Assembly: GCA_029237695.1 (NCBI GenBank)
Contig: CM055280.1
Span: forward strand, 30,609,102-30,673,101
From: Conchocele bisecta
Taxonomy: Eukaryota; Mollusca; Bivalvia; Lucinida; Thyasiridae
Direction: 5' to 3'
DNA: 64,000 bases
Of the stretch, positions 32,120 through 44,740 are shown one piece after another; positions within the stretch are counted from its first letter, which is position 1; each line of letters begins with the position of its first letter. The notes beneath the pieces were generated by a model, which made no database searches, was not told the DNA's origin, and worked only from the letters and a program-made list of their open reading frames with translations. The translations under genes and the position numbers were made by a program.

Positions 32120-32398
32120 ATGTATAATGTGTCGTCTTCAACTGAACACAGACCGTTTATTGCCGACCCCAGACGCAGGGAAATATCGACCTGTCCACAA
32201 TACAAGGCTCTGGGAAGGGAGGCAATTCCAAGAAATGACCACCTGTGCACATATCAGCCACAGTTCAAGACAATAGATGCCCCCGCTGATACCCCGATAT
32301 ACATAGAATCACGAATGTACCCACATGGGACTGATATAGTTCAACGTAATATACGCTGTACCCAGCAGCAATACAAATTTCGGCGACGTTTCAATTAG
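32120..32398 (+). CDS. Possible host exon, unrecognised product
   Basis: A 92-residue open stretch starting MYNVSSSTEHRPF, noticeably more GC-rich than its surroundings and rich in proline, tyrosine, arginine and charged residues, with several DPR/PRN turns. A CAG acceptor-like site (TATGTTGACCAG) lies just upstream of the ATG, and the frame ends in TAG at the right. The opposite strand is also partly open, so chance is not excluded. It could be an exon of a host gene; no family is recognised and no neighbouring exon was found. Confidence 0.2.
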   Translation: MYNVSSSTEHRPFIADPRRREISTCPQYKALGREAIPRNDHLCTYQPQFKTIDAPADTPIYIESRMYPHGTDIVQRNIRCTQQQYKFRRRFN

Positions 32399-32588
32399 AC
32401 CACGCTCACTTATCCTTTGTCATGCAAATGTTCCGACATCAAATCAAACACGAACGTACCGATATACCACAAAAACAGCTGATCAGATATTCGGGATTAC
32501 ACATACACAGGAGCCAAGGTAAACAACTTGTGGTATACCTCCAGTTGGGACAACGTCGGGTTATCCCCAAGTAGCTACACTCCCGCCT

Positions 32589-33205
32589 GCGATTCTCTTA
32601 CCAAGAATTGCAATCCAGCGGTCATTGAATTACAATTCGTCCCCTCTGAAATTGCAGTCTAATTGCGGTCCAATCGCGGTCCCGTTTTTGCGGTCATTCT
32701 TTCCCAATACCGTTTGTGCAGTCATTCTTTCGCGGTCCAGTTTGTGCGGTCATTCTTTCGTGATACCGTTTGTGCGGTCATTCTTTCGCTATTTGCGGTA
32801 AAAACATAGCGTTACGCGTATATATACACCTAATTCTACTGTTTATGTATATTTTGTTGGATGTTAAATGGCTAAATACAGATAGAAAAATATATCTTTT
32901 CGTCAGAAAAAATCAACTATTTCGATTTATTGCCGCATTGGTCAAGCAGAGCGGTCCGCTGGTTTGACCGCAGAGCGCAGCGTAAAGCGGTCATTCTTTC
33001 GCAGTTTAAAGAAAACAAAGAGCGTAAACTGCAATTAAAAACGGAGCGCAACGCTAACTGCGCTATAAGTATTGCAATTCCGCAACCAACTCTTTGACCG
33101 CAGTCACATGATTGCAGTCCGATTCCGGTCCAATGGCAAGTAATGGGAACGCGAATTGCAATCCTGTGCTCCAGGAATTGCAATTCGCCTGGTAAGAGAA
33201 CCGCA
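32589..33205. mobile_element. MITE-like repeat built from GCGGTCATTCTTTCG and GCAATT units
   Basis: Inverted ends: GCGATTCTCTTACCAAGAAT at the left, and CGCCTGGTAAGAGAACCGC at the right. The interior has five TGCGGTCATTCTTTCG-type units spaced about 30 bp on the left, one on the right, and GCAATT/GCGCAACG blocks in both orientations. No coding capacity. Confidence 0.7.
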
Positions 33206-33674
33206 TGCCACTCTGTATGTCAGGGACAGAAGACCTCGGTACACAGATAGACTGCTTCCTGGTCGGTACCCAGAGAAAAATGCATATGTGTGTGTTGCAT
33301 GTGCATTGAGGCAGGTTCGGGTGCACTGATGTGGTGTATTATTATTATGATACATTGTTTACAAATGGGCTCTAGTACACATCTGCAGTTTGGAATGGAT
33401 TACTTTGTGTTGTAGGACACATGCAAATGAAGTGATGTGCGGCTCTTCGACTGTTGTGACGTGATGATTCTTGACCCCGCTGTCCTGTTTCCAGAAAAAA
33501 TAAATGGTCAAAAGGGTGTTGTTGAGGACACGGCACGATCCAGTCGTCCAAGACATTACAACTCAATGTGTGATTCCAAAGTTTATGGTTTTACTGGCGG
33601 TAAGTGAAAATGCCCCCAGACGCGATATGTTTAATATACAGCTATATCTGTGTGTCTAGGCCAGAAAAGTATTT

Positions 33675-34795
33675 GGCAAGGGAGACAATCCATGAACAGT
33701 CAATGTGGTTATGCATAGTAACCAAATACCTTCACATGGCCAAATGCATTCACAACAAATGCACACACTAAACCTTATGATAAGTCAACTCAACCACGAC
33801 GTGCCCAATGTGAGAGCCCACAGTGAAGTGAAATCAGACACTTTTAACGGGAGATTATCAGACTTTTTACAACATTTTGAACAGGTATCAACCTGGAACC
33901 AATGGCTCAATGACGAAAAGGGATTACGATTAAAAATTAACAATTTGTTTACGGGGGGACGCGCAGACATTACTGAGTGGGTTATCTACTGAACAATTAA
34001 ATCACTACGATTAATATGTAAAACAGTTACTTATACAGTGATTGAATCCACAGGAGTCAGAAATAGCATATGTGTGCATTTCGAAACAGAAAAATGAAGG
34101 AAAATCAGTCTATTAGCGACATGAGTACGAGTTGAGGAGGCTGGTACAGAAAGCCTTATCCGAATTTACAAAATGACTCTCTACAAGCCTACATCATAGA
34201 TGCTTATGTCAATGGTCTGGGGAGATACGAGGTCCGTAAGCATGTACAATACAACCATCCAACAACATTACAACCAGCCATCTCGCTAGCAGCTGAATAT
34301 GAGGCCTATGAACCTATTGATAGGATAACTAAACCGGTGGAGAATGCTGGCTCTTCAAACGTTCATCCCATAAAAGCACAGGCAAAAGTAAATGCAAATA
34401 TCCCGAAACAAACCAGCGAGATACCGATATTTGGGGACATTTCACGATTAATAGATGATAAACTGTCTAAACTGAGTACAGCTCCAGCTCAATATTAACC
34501 CTCCACCAAACATCAGACCCCCAAACGATGGCAATCAAGGAAATACTGCATATGGGAATTGGAACTGGCATATGAGTATAGAAACCCAATGACTGACTAC
34601 AATTACCCAATTATCGATACAAGAAATCCGAATTACGGGCCAGTAAATTCGAATATTTTGTGGAAAAACCCTAACCCTACTGGTTACGCCCAGAATGTAG
34701 TGTGTAACTGTTGCACAAAAAAAACGTAGGCCATTTTATTAGACGATGTCACTTCAAACCAGCCGAGAATAATCAGTCGGGAAACTAGACTAGGA
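33675..34795 (+). pseudogene. Decayed retrotransposon gag
   Basis: A first frame (33705-33992) reads a gag-like segment with FNGRLSDFLQHFEQV and WLNDEKGLRLKINN, then stops. Further frames downstream continue: a segment with LQAYIIDAYVNGL and a following AISLAAEYEAYEP stretch (about 34170-34320), then at about 34700 a cysteine cluster and GHFIRRC-like end resembling a CCHC zinc knuckle, broken by a shift in an A-run near 34724. Several stops and shifts separate the pieces. No protease or RT follows, so only the gag part of an LTR retrotransposon remains. It is a different lineage from the gag at 45.8-48 kb. Confidence 0.6.
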
Positions 34796-35205
34796 CGGGA
34801 TTGAGTCTGAAATCCCAGCCATAGAAAGATCAGACATGACAAACTTTCGGCTTGGTACACTGTTGTATATGCTGTACGGGCCAGTAAATGGGGACACCCA
34901 CAAGATGGCTGGCATGGAAAACCGTGACAGGTACTAGGTGCTTCAATTTTTAAAACTTTAAAACTAGCAAAACATCACAAACTAAACGTGGTAATCAAGT
35001 GTATTAACAATCGGTTGCTCTTGTCAGTGTCCATCTCTTGCTAATATAAGCAGGAACGACCGAAAAGCGTGAACATTTTGAAAACGAATCGAGAGGACGG
35101 TCTTTATTGAGCTCGCATACGGTAATATCTGGATGAATTTTGAATCTGTCACTTGATATTACATCATTGAGTGATGCTCTTTCCGAATATGTACCGTAGG
35201 CTTAG
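34796..35205. other. Non-coding stretch
   Basis: No LTR partner for the gag fragment was identified; no gene recognised. Confidence 0.35.
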
Positions 35206-35220
35206 AACATATATCACCAG

Positions 35221-35388
35221 AGTACGGAGGAGACTTCGGAAGCCAGACGAGCAAAAGTATGTACATGTATGTACGTACGAGACATCGAAAATTGCACACG
35301 CATTCTGTACGACGAAGACGCCGAGATATGTACGGAATATACATTTACCATGCATGACGCCGGTGAAACACGAAATTGGCTATACTAT
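35221..35388 (+). CDS. Possible internal exon with good splice sites
   Basis: A 168-bp stretch open in one frame (56 codons, phase 0), bounded by an acceptor-like TATATCACCAG before 35221 and a near-consensus donor CTATACTAT/GTAAGTATG at 35388/35389. The peptide includes CTCMYVRDIENCTR and ends WLYY, with four cysteines, as in extracellular domains. The frame continues past the donor to 35523, so the splice is not forced. No adjacent exon was recognised. It may be a stray exon, part of a gene extending beyond what I can assemble, or chance. Confidence 0.2.
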
Positions 35389-35529
35389 GTAAGTATGACA
35401 TCGAGGATATTTGGGCCATATGCACCTCCATGTAGAAAGTTACTGATAATACGGGCGCCTACAAAGGCCGCTTTTGAGACTGATGCACGTAAGCTGTTCG
35501 GAGTACTCCAAAATAGCGAATAAAATGCA

Positions 35530-36155
35530 CCCCAGGGCTAGACCATGGGCTTGAAAAAGCTTGACGAATATCGTATCTTTCAGACGCGACTTTCTAATAA
35601 CATAACATTTAGACTGTTCTCTATTGTTCGGAATTCTACATTATTTACTATATTGGATTGCACTCATCACAGCATCACATCTTAGACTTCAATAAATAAA
35701 TACCAACACAAAATAATATTCGTTACGAGGTTACACTTTCCGCCATTCCGCCAACTGGTTTGTTTAATGCTCTTGTGAATGTGAACTTTTAGTGCACAGT
35801 CAATTTTCAGAGGACACGGCAAAACTCACCAACGCGCACTTTAGTCATACCGGGCAATAATTGTCTCCCCTGGTTCGTCTGTCAACAAACTGTCAAACTG
35901 CATTCCATTTTCTGTTGGTATTTTACTTAATTTTTACAATCTTCGCCCGCATTACCATTTCTACAGTCTAAAAAAATGTAGTGTACGGTCTTCAGTTCAA
36001 CTCAGGCTACGTGTAATTTATAGAGGTAATCAAAGTACTGAAAGTACTGAAATATTGTCTCTACAACAACTGATCACTTGCGGAACTAGAGACTGTAAAG
36101 TTGCATATTTTCTCAATCATCATCCAGAGGAAAATGCACTGTGGTGATGCAAACC
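35530..36155. other. Non-coding stretch
   Basis: No gene recognised. CAGACGCGACTTTCTAA at about 35580 also occurs (AGAGACGCGACTTTCTAA) at about 4780, hinting at another dispersed repeat. Confidence 0.35.
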
Positions 36156-36161
36156 CAAATA

Positions 36162-36390
36162 AACTGAGCCCAGAACTGTGAAAACTATTAAAGAGACTAG
36201 TATATGTAAAGCTTTAGATTCAAAGCAAGACAGACGAAAAACGCCATAGGATAAGTTGGCACAGGGCCCTATTTTCTTGGTCGTACTCGCCATTTATGCG
36301 TAGCACGACCATATGGTTGCCCCTATAGAAATTCACGTGACATAATATGCTCAAAGGAAATAACATATAATCAAAGTACTGAAAGTATTG
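36162..36390 (+). repeat. 210-bp dispersed repeat, copy 1
   Basis: Markers: AAACTGAGCCCAGAACTGTG, ACGCCATAGGATAAGTTGGC and TATTTTCTTGGTCGTACTCG. Two more copies lie at 37432 and 37705 in the same orientation. An AATCAAAGTACTGAAAGTA block follows this copy and recurs at about 36027 and 37278. Confidence 0.8.
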
Positions 36391-37431
36391 AAACTAGGTT
36401 TGCTCCACATGATTACTAACACTTATTATTTATTTATATAATGATGTGGAATTGGCTTATCATCAGTTAAAGTAATTATTGGTCGGTTAACAGGGTCAAA
36501 TCCCATGTTACATGTGTATGGATAGAAGGTTAATACGAAAATCAGAACATAATATCTACATAAAATAAATATAGCCAGTGTACATGGCTTCGCACACTTT
36601 ACATGTGTTTTGATAATAATCAGAAACAACTACACAAATAACGTTCACCTTTGTTTGTATTTTGACATATATGACACTCAACACCGGGAATAAGTGTGTC
36701 ACATGTCAGACAGTTCATACGAGATCAGGGATCCGCCATTGCTGTTGTACTACATGAATCAATTTGAAAACACGTGGGCGTGTACATGGCATCGCACACC
36801 GGAAACTCTTCCGATCTAACATATATTTAGAATCTAACAATTAAAATTGATGTTCAGCTTCAATCAATTATATGTTCAAATAATAAAGACATATTAACTG
36901 AATATGTATGAAGACACCCACAATGCTGATGTCTGGCACCCAGCTATATCAATAGACTATTCAAACGATTGTTTCACCGTGTATGAAAACAACACAATTA
37001 CTATTATTGACCAAACACTCACACCATCGCACCGACGACAATAAACCAATATTACTATCCTACTGTTTGTGCCTGGGAGAGAATGAGCTGACAAAGTAGC
37101 GGCTGGATCTAATCAACAGCGCGGGAAATAATAGTCCCGCAATACACCGTGATATCATCGGTGTGTCAGGTATGCTGAGTGGTTTCCGGCGGCTCTGAAT
37201 CCACTAACTATTCATCAATACGCAGCATCGGTATGTCAGGTGCGGTGCGTGCTGTCTGGCAGATCATCAGGCAATATAATCAAAGTACTGAAAGTACTGA
37301 CATATGTTATCTCCACAAAAACTGATCGGTGTGTGGGGTAAGTTAACTTTGTAAATCAGACTGGTGCAACTTGCAGGGTCAGTACTGAAATATATATAAA
37401 ATCTTCTTAATTAGTATATTAAAGAATATAA

Positions 37432-37640
37432 CTGATAAACTGAGCACAAAACTGTGAAAACTATAGAGAATTGTATATTTAGAGGTTTATATACAAAGTA
37501 AGACAGACCAAAACGCCATAGGATAAGTTGGCACAGGGCACTATTTTCTTGGTCGTACTCGCCGTTTAGGCGATGCACGATTAATGGCTGCGCGCACTGA
37601 CATTTGTGCGACACAATATGCTATGTCAAGAGAGATAACA
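37432..37640 (+). repeat. 210-bp dispersed repeat, copy 2
   Basis: Shares CTGATAAACTGAGC, ACGCCATAGGATAAGTTGGC and TTTTCTTGGTCGTACTCGCC with copy 1. Confidence 0.8.
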
Positions 37641-37699
37641 TAAACATCTAGCTGCTGTATTCATACGCACGAAATGTCTTGATTCGTATTTTCCAAAAT

Positions 37700-37910
37700 G
37701 TAGCTGATAAACTGAGCCCAAAACTGTGAAAACTATAAAGAATAGTATATAGTTTTAGATACAAAGCAAGACAGACCAAAACGCCTTATGATAAGATGGC
37801 ACGGGCACTATTTTCTTGGTCGCACTCGTCGTTTAGGCATAGCACGACATTATGGCTTCCCCATAGAAATGTGCGTGAAATAATATGCTATCTCAAGGGA
37901 GAAAACATAT
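37700..37910 (+). repeat. 210-bp dispersed repeat, copy 3
   Basis: Shares CTGATAAACTGAGCCC and TATTTTCTTGGTCGCACTCG; it begins about 60 bases after copy 2, so the pair is close to tandem. Confidence 0.8.
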
Positions 37911-39100
37911 AAAAACTGTCGCGAAAGGCGATGCTCTATGTATCCATGTAGGCTGGGATTTGTGGTTTGGAATGAAGAGGGTTAACTCCCTTGTTCAGTG
38001 TTTACGCCATTTGTTTTAGCACAACCTTGTGACGAATCGATTTTAATACAATGTACTAAACTCCACGAATACAGGAGAACACGATTACAAAATCCAACCA
38101 TACAATTGGGAAGACAATAGTATTCAATATTGTATATATGTAAAATATGAACATGTATATATTGTTGTGGATTGTAAATAAATCATAAAGACTCTCCCAC
38201 ATCATTAGCTATGTGTTGTTTCTCGCTACAGGTACCTGTGCTACCTGCACATGAACTGGACTCGTCCAGCCTATGACGTTGGCATTATGTGCGTATTCCA
38301 TGTGTACCTGTGAATGTTGGCTATTCTGCCGGTGTTCCTTGTTGAAGATAGACATAGTGGTTTGTGTATCATTACAGACGCTGTTCCACCTGACATTCCC
38401 CCGTATGCAGTGGTATTTCCCGGATTGTTGACCCAGTTATTTCCCCTGCAACCCCTGAATCTGTGTGGCGACACACTGGACTCCAAGTATCTAGACTAAC
38501 ATATCATGACTTTATATCATGTTGAACTTCTATTTTTCATTATCTGACTTTTATCATTTATTATCTACTTTGCTATAGAGACTGTCTTCCATCCCGTTGC
38601 GTCACATAGCGAAATCGAAACACGAATATTCGACACGAATACGCGCATAATTTTGACACTTCGTGAACTGTACGATACCGAAATCATCTGACAATACGTT
38701 TAAATAATAGTATTACACCGAATTGCATTCATATTTTATATGCAACTACTTTCCTTACTAGTTATTTGTCAACATTTCTTTGCAAACCAGCGTGCATAAT
38801 TACCTTTCAGTTTATCACCGTCGCCATTTTCTTTCCGATGTAAACAGGTAAATATCGGAAAACTGCAAAATAACCGACCAATGAAATCGATTGACGTATG
38901 TGGGTGTTTCCCGCTCAGATGTCAGATAGTCTGGCAGCCAAGTGTATGGAACGTTACATGCAGGAGCTTAACTTTATTTTGAATAAAATTGATTTTTTTT
39001 TATTGGCGATTTTGATTGCCCAGATCATCAACATGAAGAATCCGACTGTCGGCACTATGTCATCTTTGATCGTTCTGAGAAATTTGCATAAATCCAAAAA
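37911..39100. other. Non-coding stretch
   Basis: No gene firmly recognised. A proline-rich 61-codon frame at 38314-38499 lacks motifs. The last part (from about 38950) enters the GCCGCCAT repeat region. Confidence 0.35.
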
Positions 39101-39620
39101 TGGCTGCCAAACAGTTATAGTGTGTCATATAGTCGTTTCCGCATGAGGCATTAGCATACATTAACTGATTAACAGCATAAAGTGGATTTACATGACTTAT
39201 AGAGATAAGTGATCAACATTAAATTTCAATTCATTCTTAAATGGTAAAAATACAACATGGCCGCCAAACGTAACATGATATTTTGCATATGACTGCTCCC
39301 ACGTACACTCCATATGAAAACAACATGTTTACTAATCTTGGATATATTGACATGATATGCGCTTACAGTCAATTTGATACGTAATTAGACACATTTGTGA
39401 AGAGCGAAAGTCCAAGAAATTACAGAAATTATTCCATGACGATCATTACAGAGAATAATAATTAAGTATATAATTGCACATGGGTGTCATATCGTAGTGA
39501 ATTGGAATACAAGTACTGAAGTTAAGTATACTATGAACGCCTTTACCAACTTAAGAATATAATTAAATAACTACAAATAGCAGAAATCATAGATGGCCGC
39601 CAAATATAAAAATAATGTTG
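39100..39620 (-). repeat. GCCGCCAT repeat units, minus orientation
   Basis: Units AAATGGCTGCCAAACAGTTA (about 39098), ACATGGCCGCCAAACGTAAC (about 39254) and AGATGGCCGCCAAATATAAA (about 39590). These point opposite to the units at 41.03-41.66 kb. Confidence 0.55.
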
Positions 39621-41030
39621 CCTTATATTGAACAAATTGCATATAATTACTAGGATTATTAGTAAACATATCTGCAATATTAGATGCTTATATACATGAC
39701 AGACGTATATATAAAGATAAATTACCTCGCAATGACAATCATATCGTGTAATGATTAAAATATTAAATTTCAAAGGAAATACATATATGGATAATGGAGG
39801 CTCTAGAGATGCAGTATACATGGACAACAACTATTCCCCGACAGTCCCAACATAAAACAGCAATCATATTGAAGTGCAGTACACGAAGACATGACAACAA
39901 GGATGCCGCATTGGTATTGTCAAAACAGTCCAGTTGGGTGGTTGAACCTGATTAGCCACCATATAATTTCTCCCGCAAACCTCTCCGTCATACGTCAAAA
40001 TGACAGTATTATACAAGGCAATGATAAATCAAAAATGATAATACATGTATACTGTACGAAAAAGACATTAATCACACAAAATATATCAGTTTCCGTGAAT
40101 TGAAAGCTAACATTGTAAATATAACTATAAGAAAACAATGATATAATTATGATGACACAAAATCTTTAGCCACACAAGAAGAGACAACAGTTATATTGTT
40201 CAGCATTTTCATATTAGTCTATTAAATTGCATGATTACTGTATGCCGCATATCCATATTATGTTACCTTCAATTTTGTCACGTTCTATATATGGTTGTGT
40301 ACCATGTGTATTTCTGTCTGCAGGTAATGTAATATGTATTGTCACCGTGAGTATTTAGTAGTGGAACAACTATATTGACTGTCATATAATATCGATTACA
40401 TTTGTATTAGTTGTGTCCTCCCTGTGGTATTTAATATCTAGTATATCCGTGTTCTTCTCGGAATTAATATACATTGTTGCGATTAAGGTTGATTTTTTTT
40501 TCCACATTTACGTATACTGACGGCGTCGTGTCTTATTAGTTTTTACATACCATATGCATCCACAGGTGCTGAATTTTGTCTTATGTTAAAACAAGTAAAA
40601 CTCATTTAATGGCATATAACTACACAATAATTCAACAAAAATAAAGCATTTGTATTGCTTATCTTTGAAACAATACACAGAGAAAATCGGTGTACATACA
40701 TTACCTCATCATATAAATATGTTGCTCTACAACGGTGATAATTGTCTGAAAACTCATCAATTACTTGCTGCTTACTAAGTAATAAGTGATATTAAAATGT
40801 TGTACATCAACAATCATGTGCATACAGCCGCTTTGTGGAAACTGAATACTTTCACAGAAAGAAAACATGTGACCGAAACATACAATATATCTCCCTGCCA
40901 ACAATAGAAGTATGAATGCTGCTATGGAATTACGAGACAAGACAAAACAATATCGAAACTATCTACTGAATGCACGATTTTTAACCTTATATTACAATAT
41001 AATTGTATTACTATTATAATGTATTATAGT
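39621..41030. other. AT-rich non-coding stretch
   Basis: No gene or named repeat recognised between the two facing GCCGCCAT arrays. Confidence 0.4.
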
Positions 41031-41035
41031 CATAT

Positions 41036-41660
41036 CCGGCGGCCATATTATACTTACGTTATTGCCGATGCTGTCTAATGGTGTATATATCAAGGTAAAA
41101 AGTTATCTGTGACTTAATGCCAGAATTTTGTCTACTTGTGTATTAGATGCAGTATCCGAGTGTAATTACATACGAGTACACAAGTTAGTTGTCAGGTAAT
41201 ATCAGGATATTTGGTGGTCATCTTGGACTAATGCTATTGAAACATAGGTCTAAATACATACCCAATGTATTGGAATAATTATATACCTAAATACAATATT
41301 GGTATACACATTCGCTTTGATATGGGGTCCGATTGCAAGTATATAGTGTTTCTTATTTCCAGATACGGTTGCAAGTTCATATATGGCTGCCATCTTGGAC
41401 TTCTGCTATATAGGTTAGTATATAATTTCACATCAAAGTTACAAAAAAACATACATTCATTGTTTTAATAGCCACATTTGGCGACCATCTTGGATTTTTT
41501 CCATATGCAGTTAAGGAATTGAATTTTAAAGTTGCTCATTTGTGTCAGCACTTTAATACATTCATTATACTCTATTAGATCGTTGAATTTCCCCCTGGAC
41601 ATGCAATTGTATGGCACAATATATATCTAGGTGGCAGCCATCTTGAATGTATGTAGATTT
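41036..41660 (+). repeat. GCCGCCAT repeat units, plus orientation
   Basis: GGCGGCCATATTATACTTAC (about 41039), TGGTGGTCATCTTGGACTAA (41213), TGGCTGCCATCTTGGACTTC (41383), GGCGACCATCTTGGATTTTT (41478) and GGCAGCCATCTTGAATGTAT (41631). Spacing is 95-175 bases. Diverged tandem array facing the one at 39.1-39.6 kb. Confidence 0.6.
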
Positions 41661-42153
41661 CTCCAAATGCTCAAGGGTAACAGGTTGTCATCAGTCGGAT
41701 TCTAAAACTAGAAAGTCTACATAGGCAAAATCAGCAATAAGTTATTCAAAACAAGGTTAAGCCCCAAAATCGGCCTTTGACAACCGGACTAAAAACAGAA
41801 TTACGGAAGTTAATTTATTCTGCCTGAAATTCTTCGGCAAGATAGCGACCGAAGCGTTGTAAACTATGTACACTTTATGTAGTCGGACAAAAGGAGCGAA
41901 AACACTTTATTTTAATAGGCAAGTCACCCATTGTAACTCGTACAGGCTATTTAATATACTTTCTGTGTTTTCACTGCTGGTTTAGCACCATTAGAGGCCT
42001 ATAGCTGTAACGGTAGTAAAGCCATAGTGCTATGTCTAGCAAGTAAGATAATACTTTAGCTACAATAAGTCGCCTCAGATATGTTATATACAGCTACAAG
42101 TTGACCCATTCAAAAAATGCGAGCAACCACAGTGCATACCCAAACCTGTTGTA
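41661..42153. other. Non-coding stretch left of the LTR element
   Basis: No gene recognised. Confidence 0.35.
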
Positions 42154-42690
42154 TGTAGCCGTTGGAGATAAGGAAATAAAATGTTACAATATCTATGCGT
42201 TTTTTATCTTTATTTGTTATCTTGTATCAAATAAATATTCCAACACCGGTGCGTTTGTTATCTTTTCTTTGATTTGCAAGTCAACACCCATTACGTAGAG
42301 CAGGCGATAGTTGTCCCTTTCATTATATGTATGTGCTTAAAGTATCTAGAGTATCGTAGTAACGTAACAGCCTTTGTTAGTGCATAGGTTACCTGACTAA
42401 CATATTGCATGTGCATGCGCGCGCGGGTGTTGGCGCACTTTTCTGACATGCTCCAACAGCGACGGAGCCATCTTGAATTGACTTGTATTATAATTATATT
42501 ACACTCGTAAATATTGTATTTACAGTTTCTTGTGTCCCACCCTGTTCAGTAGAATATGGAGGAACCCACTATCTACCACCACCCGCTACACTGGCCACAC
42601 CGACATTGAACCTGGTTTACATATGAACTGTGGCCAGTTGGTCCAGATTTAGTCTATGATATTGACAACGGAGAGCGAGGTCCAGTTACA
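42154..42690 (+). repeat. 5' LTR
   Basis: Starts TGTAGCCGTTGGAGATA and ends GAGGTCCAGTTACA (TG...CA), directly before the primer-binding site. It matches 52316-53058 with scattered differences. An AAATAAAATG polyadenylation-type motif lies near the start (about 42174). The last ~150 bases also resemble LINE ORF1 sequence, so the true right edge could instead be 42524 (...ATTTACA). Confidence 0.7.
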
Positions 42691-42704
42691 TTGGCGCCCA
42701 ACGT
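42691..42704 (+). other. Primer-binding site, tRNA-Lys-like
   Basis: TTGGCGCCCAACGT follows the LTR end directly. TGGCGCCCAACG is complementary to the 3' end of a lysine tRNA, a common primer for gypsy elements and retroviruses. Confidence 0.65.
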
Positions 42705-44740
42705 ATACTCCATGGGTGGGATTGGACAAATAGTGGACACATTGTGACTAATATGGTGTGATGCACACAATTCCATATTTTGGGTGCAAACATTGAACAC
42801 CGTTCTTTGTAAACAGCGTGACGTCATACATTCCTGGGGATCCCCTATCCATATACGCGGCGAGCCAGTGTTTACAAATAACAATACACACTTTCGGCAA
42901 CACCGGTACATGTACAGGTAGGGTCAATCAGCGCGAGACATGTCGTAATGTAAGCTTATACGTCGCGATTCTACCATCCTGAGGGTGACGGCGGATACCT
43001 GACATTCATTATAATGATGTGGATTATGTGACAGTACATTATCAGGAGATACGATGTGAATCAGAAATTCGCGTCATGAACAGCGACTTATCGCGTAAAA
43101 CCGTGTAGACGAGTGGACTCGTGGTGAACGCGTGTTGACGGCCATCCCGTGCTGTGTATATACATTGTAACTGTGAAGTGTTAGCTTGTACTGTAAATAT
43201 CAGTGGAATAAGAACCACTCGCATTGTAAGGAATATACGTGTTGTGAATATTGGAATTTAACATCTAGTCGAATGACGAGCGTCGTGACAGATTTCCAGA
43301 ACAGTGCACGTGTATTATTGCTGCATGAACACGGTAGGCCTACATGTATGTGTATGTCTATTTATAGCCCGATCAAGGTCACCACTATGTCAACAAATCC
43401 TTTGATAACACATGCTATGTATTGGAATATCTGATCACGATTGACATCGTATCGTGAATAACTGGACGAAACACACTGATTATCCAGTTGATATGTCAAG
43501 TTGTTACAGTGCCTTGGTGAAGAAAGGTTCCCTAACACACAGGTGTGACTTGCATGTTTACATAGATTACACAGTAATCATGGTAATTGGTGTGGTTTGA
43601 CTCAGTGTTCCGCAATATTGATCTTAATTTGACCTGACCTGACACCGGACAGTACCCCTACTAATTGCATGCTACAACTACCTGCTGGTTCTGGTTGCAC
43701 ATATAACAGCTCAGACTAACCCGTACACGAACTATCATTGTGTAGGTCTGCACAGGCAGCCAGCTATTGGGTAGAGATAAATTATATCTATCTAGCAGAT
43801 ATTCACCCAGATCTGTGACCGACATTGACCTGGCGTGGTTGGTTGATACCACTCCGCCACCCGTGAAAATAATTGCGGTTGATATCAGTCCTCGAGAATA
43901 ACTGATATCAGTACCAGAATGTGACTGATGTCAGTGACTAGTGTAAATGTTGCTAGATATCTGGAAGGCAGCTAACACATGCAATATTTGGTGATACCTT
44001 GATATTGTGGTGATACAATCTGCAGTTGATATTCGTACATTTTTCGACTGATATCAGAAATTGATATCAGAGCACGCGATATTGCTTGACGCAATATCAA
44101 TTAATACGTGATCCGGGCAACTATTGCTGGGGAATATGAAAGCGGGGTATTTTCAACAAAGCCCGAGTTGTATAAATTCAGATTGGGAAAACAAAAATTG
44201 TTTATCAGATATTTCTATGCTGTATGTAAATATGGCATAGTAATATGAAAGGTGTACACCTATAGTGACGTGTAGTTTGGAAGATTGGAGGCTCAGAAAA
44301 ACAAAAACAAAGGAAAAACAAATATTCATCCGGTGATACAGTGCAAAATTAATATATCTATGTTAGATGGCATACACCTTCTAGCATAGCAATATTAGTT
44401 TCTGAGTTTCGCGCTACATTTGTGAATTTAATATTTCTATGTTAGATGTAAATAATACAGTCTAGCATAGCGATATTGAGTTTACACAGTTTTCCCTTTT
44501 TTGGATGAGGCTGGAAGAAACCAATTGAAGATTCGACATCGACAGAATTCATCCTGCAAATTAAAGTAATTGCAGTGAACTTGAGGATCATCGCAAAATA
44601 TTATTCACATAAATTGTATGCGCCCGTTTGGATGGTGTCCCATCTATCTGTCCAACTGTCCATCTATCTGTTCATCCGTCTGATCATTTTGTCCGTTTCT
44701 CAGCCATTATTTTTATCAACTGTTGTATTGTTATTAGGAG
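42705..44740 (+). other. Long untranslated leader with palindromic motifs
   Basis: About 2 kb without a gene. From 43875 to 44100 there are several TGATATCA-type palindromes (CTGATATCAG and relatives), and near 44345-44480 two successive hairpins built on CTATGTTAGA and TCTAGCATAG. Whether all of this belongs to the retrotransposon is uncertain. Confidence 0.45.

Noticed and set aside
38271..38499. Two short frames, one proline-rich
   Set aside because: No motif, overlapping opposite strands, no splice support; left as non-coding.
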